Origin: Nematostella vectensis | Taxonomy: Eukaryota; Cnidaria; Anthozoa; Actiniaria; Edwardsiidae | Length of the DNA: 64,000 nt | Direction of reading: 5' to 3' | Assembly (NCBI RefSeq): GCF_932526225.1 | Contig: NC_064039.1 | Coordinates: 5,779,001 to 5,843,000, forward strand | Shown here: piece by piece, positions 58,101 through 64,000 of the stretch | Position numbering within the stretch: position 1 is the first letter of the stretch | How the letters are laid out: every line of letters starts with the position of its first letter | The notes under the pieces: generated by a model | The model's input: only the letters and a program-made list of their open reading frames with translations | What the model was told of the DNA's origin: nothing | Database searches by the model: none | Made by a program: the position numbers and the translations under genes

Positions 58101-59632
58101 ATGGCAGAAGAAATGCGTGATGATGTTATGGACCAGATACAGGTTTGTAAAGTTATGGACCAGATACAGGTTTGTAAAGTTTTGAATAACCTTCACCTAT
58201 ATAATATTCAGTATACAAAGTTTGAGTACTTTTTATTACATTTTATTTTGTAAATAAAATGATCTTCCCCACTCATCCTTCACATCTTGAGTGTGTCTCT
58301 ATATAATGCAGTCAAATTAATCCATTTAATCACATTATTTCTTATCCCAGCACATGAGCAGGGCGGGGCCCCCATCTAGGCATGCACCTATAATGATTCT
58401 TTTGAGAAATGAATAATGAATTTTGGCATCAGGCATGAGTGAAACGGTATCATTAGACTTATTGAAGATATCCATACAAAAACAAATAGATTGTCAGAGC
58501 AGCATACATGTATTCATAAAAGTTTTTGTCATCTCTCGTAGTCCTACATTGCCACCCAGCTTATGGTGCAGTCATCAGACCGAGACTCCAAAATGCTGAG
58601 AGGTCACAGGAGTGATGGTATGTTACACTATTTTTATGATTGCCATAGATTGAAAGACTTTTCTCAGTAATGTCAAAAAACCAAAACTTAAACCTAAACA
58701 ACCATTTCAATAGTGACAACTTGATACCTTTGTCAGAATAATTAAAAAAAACAGTAATTTTTAAATAATTACCATTAAATGCTATATTCAAATAAGAACA
58801 CTTCTGAACACAGCAATGGAAAAATTAAAAGGGCTAACATATCTTTAATGCTTGAGTATAAAGCACTTGACCGTCGTGTTTCCAGCTCTAACCTTTGACC
58901 AACTACTGACTGAAGTAAAATCCACTCTGTACTTGCATCTCGCCACATGCCACTCCCACGTAAAGCCTACCAAATAGTACTGGTTAATTCAAGTTTTTAA
59001 CATTCTTTACAGTTTTTCACTTTTTCCTGTGAAACTGCTTCCCTTGTCTTCCTTATGGAGAGTTCCAAGGGTAAGTCAGTTATGTCATCCACCCTCCCTT
59101 CCCATGGTCAGCTAAAAAGAACTTGTCTTCTCTTGAAAGAATTGAGCACAGGGAGCCCAATCTCATATTGGAGATACTCTTGTGATGTCCCGCCGTCACA
59201 GTGTTACTTCCATAATGCTAAAAATTAAAAATTGCTCAAAATATGCTTCTATATCATGGATTTTTCAAAAAAATATGCCTCCCTTTGTTATACTGTCTTT
59301 AATTTTTGGGGAAGGGCGAGTTAATGTAACAGGATTATGTGCAATATTATGAGCTTGGGCTCCCTGTGGTCTAGCAATTAAAGGTTGTTTCGATTTTTTT
59401 TTCCAGTTAATCAATGATTTTTTTTCTTTCCCTCCCCTCCCCTAAAACTTCTGCATCAGCAATATTTTGGTAAATCCTGGCTGATTTATAAAGTACAACT
59501 TTGTGTTACTAAGGAAATACAAAGCACTACATTATCATTGTGTTATTTTAATTTTAAAATGTTCTAGTAAAAATGTGCTTGTTTTTATCAGGGACCAAAT
59601 CATACGTCAGTACAAGGCCCAAGAGGGTTTGA
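40147..59632 (+). CDS. BRD8: BRD8, bromodomain subunit of the TIP60/NuA4 histone acetyltransferase complex
   Basis: Exons: 40147-40177, 40256-40352, 41651-41735, 41890-41939, 42014-42045, 42141-42231, 42465-42545, 43727-43857, 45520-45595, 45684-45834, 46043-46288, 46419-46527, 46795-46958, 47276-47348, 47598-47650, 48102-48176, 51013-51208, 55089-55150, 55235-55270, 55568-55800, 56490-56570, 57120-57188, 57263-57305, 57817-57902, 58094-58142, 58542-58617, 59592-59632. Total 2517 nt, 838 residues. The N-terminus has the family block REKLTLASSVLRSGDQNW with VSVSRAIKP, then a coiled-coil. The middle is Ser/Thr/Pro-rich, and an acidic region precedes one bromodomain at about 700-815 (VWRAAANHKYANVFL, RPMDLSTIKKNIENG, ALMYNSSDHDV with the acetyl-lysine Asn). 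The long human isoform's second bromodomain is absent. The last 13-codon exon is the least certain; the rest is firm. Confidence 0.93.
40538..40700. mobile_element. MITE of the GCTTGCACAAAG / GGATAAYTATCC type
   Basis: GGGGCCGCTTGCACAAAG at the left and GCATTGCACAAAGCG at the right bound repeated TATCCRSYGGATA motifs in both orientations. Located in BRD8 intron 2. Short internal inverted copies make exact ends uncertain. Confidence 0.6.
43848..44012 (+). repeat. 30-bp tandem repeat replicating the BRD8 exon-8 splice donor
   Basis: The exon ends CCTGTGTCTATTG|GTAAGG at 43857. The 30-bp unit TCTATTG|GTAAGGGAATGGTAGGCACTTTA then repeats, giving donors after 43857, 43887, 43917, 43947, 43977 and 44007. 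Five are GTAAGG and the last is GTAATA. Reading from exon 8 stays open through all units and each adds ten residues of the type GKGMVGTLSI, so all six donors join exon 9 in the same phase. Confidence 0.95.
44015..45026. mobile_element. 1-kb terminal-inverted-repeat element inserted in the 30-bp donor array
   Basis: Identical 13-bp inverted ends: CCTGAGTATCAGG at 44015 and CCTGATACTCAGG at 45014-45026. Subterminal GACAAGGGCCT and AGGCCCTTGTC are also inverted. A further CTGAGTATCAGGTGGA at 44710 suggests a nested or composite structure. No transposase ORF was recognised. The flanks on both sides are units of the same 30-bp repeat, so it inserted after that repeat had expanded. Confidence 0.75.
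45027..45190 (+). repeat. distal part of the 30-bp BRD8 donor repeat, diverged
   Basis: About five more units related to TCTATTGGTAAGGGAATGGTAGGCACTTTA, continuing on the far side of the inserted element. Some keep GTAAGG (GTTGGTAAGGTAATGG near 45155), others have lost the donor (TTGCTTTGG). They are more divergent than the proximal units. Confidence 0.85.
45881..46088 (+). repeat. 104-bp tandem duplication replicating the BRD8 exon-11 splice acceptor
   Basis: Copies 45881-45984 and 45985-46088 each contain AAAAGTTGAACCATTATATG, the acceptor CATTTGTGTGCAG, and 46 bases of exon 11 (KSEPMDIDPGAAVQT). The model uses the second acceptor (exon from 46043). From the first acceptor (45939) the frame runs on to a TAG in the second copy, so that form would be truncated. 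Confidence 0.95.
47832..48016. mobile_element. MITE family 1, copy 2 (185 bp)
   Basis: AAAGCCGCATTGTCACCAGT at the left and CTGGTGACAATGCAGCTTT at the right, the same ends as the element at 9016-9265 but with an internal deletion. TTAA-like flanks are present. Located in BRD8 intron 15. Confidence 0.85.
48203..50990 (+). repeat. 2.8-kb, ~115-copy 24-bp minisatellite in BRD8 intron 16
   Basis: The unit CATGCCTCTATCTGATACATACCC (24 bp) varies mainly at GAT/AAT, CCCC/CTCA/TCCC and ACAT/ACAC. It starts about 27 bases after the exon-16 donor and ends shortly before the exon-17 acceptor. Variant order beginning at 48684 is repeated beginning at 49716, so a 1032-bp block (43 units) has been duplicated. 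Since 24 is a multiple of three and no frame on five of six readings contains a stop, long open frames (up to 655 residues) arise on both strands; they are artefacts. Confidence 0.95.
53046..53165. repeat. ~55-bp tandem duplication
   Basis: TTTTTAGTTTTAGGTTYTATGAATTAKGTTTTTGTGGTATAATATTTGTAT occurs twice back to back in BRD8 intron 17. Confidence 0.85.
53567..53962 (+). mobile_element. tRNA-derived SINE (~390 bp)
   Basis: The head has an A box TGGCCTAGTGTG (about 53579-53590) and a perfect B box GGTTCGAATCC (53623-53633), spaced as in a tRNA promoter. A non-tRNA body follows, ending in an A-rich tail (AAATCATAAAAAAACAAAAA). The head does not close into a full tRNA cloverleaf, so it is a retroposon rather than a tRNA gene. 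Confidence 0.85.
55905..56110 (+). mobile_element. second tRNA-derived SINE, different family
   Basis: GGGAGCCCTGGTGGTTCAGTTGGCATTGCGC carries an A box (TGGTTCAGTTGG) and is followed by a B box (GGATTCGATTCTC, about 55976-55988). The body runs to an A-rich segment CATAGAAAAAAC near 56082. It lies in BRD8 intron 20, just before the bromodomain exons. Confidence 0.7.
56834..57084. mobile_element. foldback MITE (251 bp)
   Basis: TACAGTCATTTGACAAAAGG at the left and CCTTTTGTCAAACGACTGTA at the right are inverted. Complementarity continues through AACCGGCTTTG, GCTTGTTGCGTAGTT and CAGCTAGGCRCTTCAGTG to the centre. Located in BRD8 intron 21. Confidence 0.9.
58125..58178 (+). repeat. 27-bp duplication replicating the BRD8 exon-25 splice donor
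   Basis: GTTATGGACCAGATACAG|GTTTGTAAA is present twice, so donors lie after 58142 and after 58169. The reading frame is open between them; the distal donor would add nine residues ending again in VMDQIQ without changing phase. This is at the end of the bromodomain. Confidence 0.95.
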
Positions 59633-61280
59633 TGTCAGCAACTTTTGGTTCCTGGTGTCAAAGAAAACACCAAGCATCAAGCAGCAGACAGTACTATCAG
59701 TGTAGATGATACATATGCAAACAACGGAAACAGTGAGGGGGGCATCAGTAAAGCCCCGTGCAAACTGCGCCAGCACCTGCCAGCAAATTTTCGCTTGACT
59801 GACTATAAGACAAAGGAAAGGTCAAAATGGGAAATGGACTTTCTGACATTTCCTTTGTCTTGTGGTCAGTTGAGCAAGAATTTGCCAACAATGCTGGCCG
59901 GTGCTGGCGCAGTTTGCACAGGGCTTAACAGTATGGAGCCAGAAGCAGTGACATTTTTTGTGTTTCTATTAGAATGCACTGAAATAATAGTCCATTGTAA
60001 AGATTGTATTTTCATGGTGACTTTGATGTTTTTTTTTTTAATACATATTCCTAGAAGGGGGTTTTCCCCTTCTTTTGACTATAGCCAACAGCTTCGTAAG
60101 TCTGATGGAAACCATGAGCATTCTAGCAATACATTATGATACATATTGCTTGTAGCTGTTTAGCATGCTAATCGGTTCTCATTGGGTTTTCAAACATTGG
60201 GAACTGAGCTGAGCACTGAGTTGGCTTGCATGTTGAATTATCTCCAGGTACATTCATGTCATTTTTAAAAAAACATGTCATTCCCTCAAAAACCCATATA
60301 AAAGTCGACTCAGAGAAGTAACATAGGAGCAATGTCTGGTATGCAGCAAATGCATTTATCTACACAATTCTCAGACAGCTGTTCAAATTCAACTGGCTCG
60401 TATTTATAAATATAAAGGTTTTCACCTTATTATTTTAAAAGTTTTACCCTCTGAGAAGGGGGATCTCCATAAAGGGGATGATTGTCCTATCTTTTAGGGT
60501 ATCAAATAAAACCAACTGCTACCCCTTACCCGTCTGTTTTTATTGGAGTGGTAGGCTTAACACATAAGCTTAACCCTATTCACTCGAGAGTACTTTTGCA
60601 CAAAATTGTGCGTAATAGGGATAGATGTGTTTATGACCAAAAAAATTAAAACTGGTTTGAAAACAATTTTCTATTATGAGGGTGTTTGTCACTGTTTCTC
60701 TGTATATTTCTTATACCTCTTACCTTTTCGTAATTTAAAATCTCTGAAAATGATAGGGGCCTACACACCTAGATCCACCCATGATCATGATTAGAAATCT
60801 GTAACACTGAGACTATGCAACTGCCAAGAGATATGGTTTAGGAATGGCTGAATTCTGGTTATAGAACTCATGACAAAATAATTCATGACAAAAATATTTA
60901 TCTATACAAGTTTATTATTAAAAAGAAAACAATGGTAAACATTCTAACATAAGCATGCATGAAAATAACCTGCTTAAAAGACTATTTGGTATTTTTATCA
61001 AAGGAAAACCAGTCTGTTTAGTGAATGGGGTGCAATATATAAACCATGTGGTCCCTGGAGCAAGCACTGAAAGATTTAAAACACCCTATTCCCCTGCAAG
61101 CAGGCTAGCATGTAAAACACTAACTTCTTTCTACTACTCCATTGATAGTTGCCATATTGGCTCTTTCCTGAGAATACCACCTATACTGCTGGATACATCG
61201 GTAAAACTAGTGAAACTGTTTACATATTGGAACACATTGATACCAGAACATGGTGACAACAATCACTATTCATCATTTAA
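59633..61280. other. convergent 3' region between BRD8 and the SRSF10-like gene
   Basis: Contains the BRD8 3' UTR with AATAAA at 60505-60510, a MITE at 59749-59927, and on the minus strand a signal (TTTATT on plus, 60911-60916) for the SRSF10-like transcript. No other coding region is convincing; the 164-residue open frame at 59645 is mainly the MITE. Confidence 0.6.
59749..59927. mobile_element. MITE (179 bp) in BRD8 3' UTR
   Basis: TAAAGCCCCGTGCAAACTGC and GCAGTTTGCACAGGGCTTA are inverted ends. The arms continue through GCCAGCACCTGCCAGCAAAT and its complement and CAAGACAAAGGAAA. Non-coding. Confidence 0.9.
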
Positions 61281-63877
<2,597 letters not shown>

Positions 63878-63987
63878 ATGGAAGTAGAGAGAACGCAATT
63901 TCCGCGCAGAAGAACACAAAGAAAAGATGATGAATCGAGCGCCTGTGTACCACGGCGAGGAAGGAACTCAAAGCGGTCGTATCAAAG
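63878..63987 (+). CDS. first coding exon of an unidentified gene (rest outside window)
   Basis: ATG at 63878 opens 36 codons of a very basic peptide (MEVERTQFPRRRTQRKDD...; later PRRGRNSKRSYQ) ending at a good donor, CAAAG|GTAAGG, at 63987. No upstream ATG lies between it and the SRSF10-like gene in this frame. The peptide is too short and charged to assign a family. Real-gene status rests on the donor and the divergent-promoter arrangement. Confidence 0.5.
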
Positions 63988-64000
63988 GTAAGGAATATGA

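Noticed and set aside
59645-60139. 164-residue plus-strand frame after BRD8
   Set aside because: Much of it is an inverted-repeat MITE, and the BRD8 exon ends in a different frame at 59632.

Overview
This window is nuclear DNA from an animal. Genes are split into many short exons joined by GT-AG introns, and four clearly metazoan housekeeping genes lie close together. The rest is AT-rich introns full of short inverted-repeat transposons, tRNA-derived SINEs, poly-C tracts and large minisatellites. The protein sequences and the repeat style suggest an anthozoan cnidarian such as Nematostella or a relative. That is an inference; no species marker is visible. No bacterial or viral genes were seen.

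Layout. (1) 1-9628 (+): 3' part of SNRNP200 (Brr2), 22 exons, with the second helicase cassette and C-terminal Sec63-type region. (2) 13725-14390 (+): a one-exon, two-membrane-span protein resembling BK-channel beta subunits, followed by decayed copies of its own 3' end. (3) 15431-35008 (-): complete condensin subunit NCAPG, 17 exons, 1079 residues. It is stretched to 20 kb mostly by three minisatellites. (4) 36874-39553 (-): complete UBTD1/2-type ubiquitin-domain protein, 232 residues. (5) 40147-59632 (+): BRD8, a bromodomain subunit of the TIP60/NuA4 complex, 27 exons, 838 residues, head-to-head with the UBTD gene. (6) 61281-63554 (-): an SRSF10-like SR protein with a U12-type AT-AC intron. 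(7) 63878 onward (+): first coding exon of an unknown gene, head-to-head with (6). I assembled the exon models by hand from splice signals. In every complete model the reading phase closes exactly.

The most striking result is a recurring structure that ordinary annotation would hide. At least seven tandem repeats in three different genes are anchored on exon-intron junctions, so each unit carries a copy of the splice site plus the adjoining 15-46 bases of exon. Four are 3' splice-site arrays: 62 bp x 13 in SNRNP200, and 60 bp x ~28, 34 bp x 14 and 70 bp x ~121 in NCAPG. One is a 104-bp duplication of a 3' splice site in BRD8. Two are 5' splice-site arrays in BRD8, with 30-bp and 27-bp units. 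The two BRD8 donor arrays have unit lengths divisible by three and stay open, so choosing another donor would add whole 10- or 9-residue repeats to the protein. This looks like a possible splice-site-duplicating minisatellite process that could make length variants or decoy sites.
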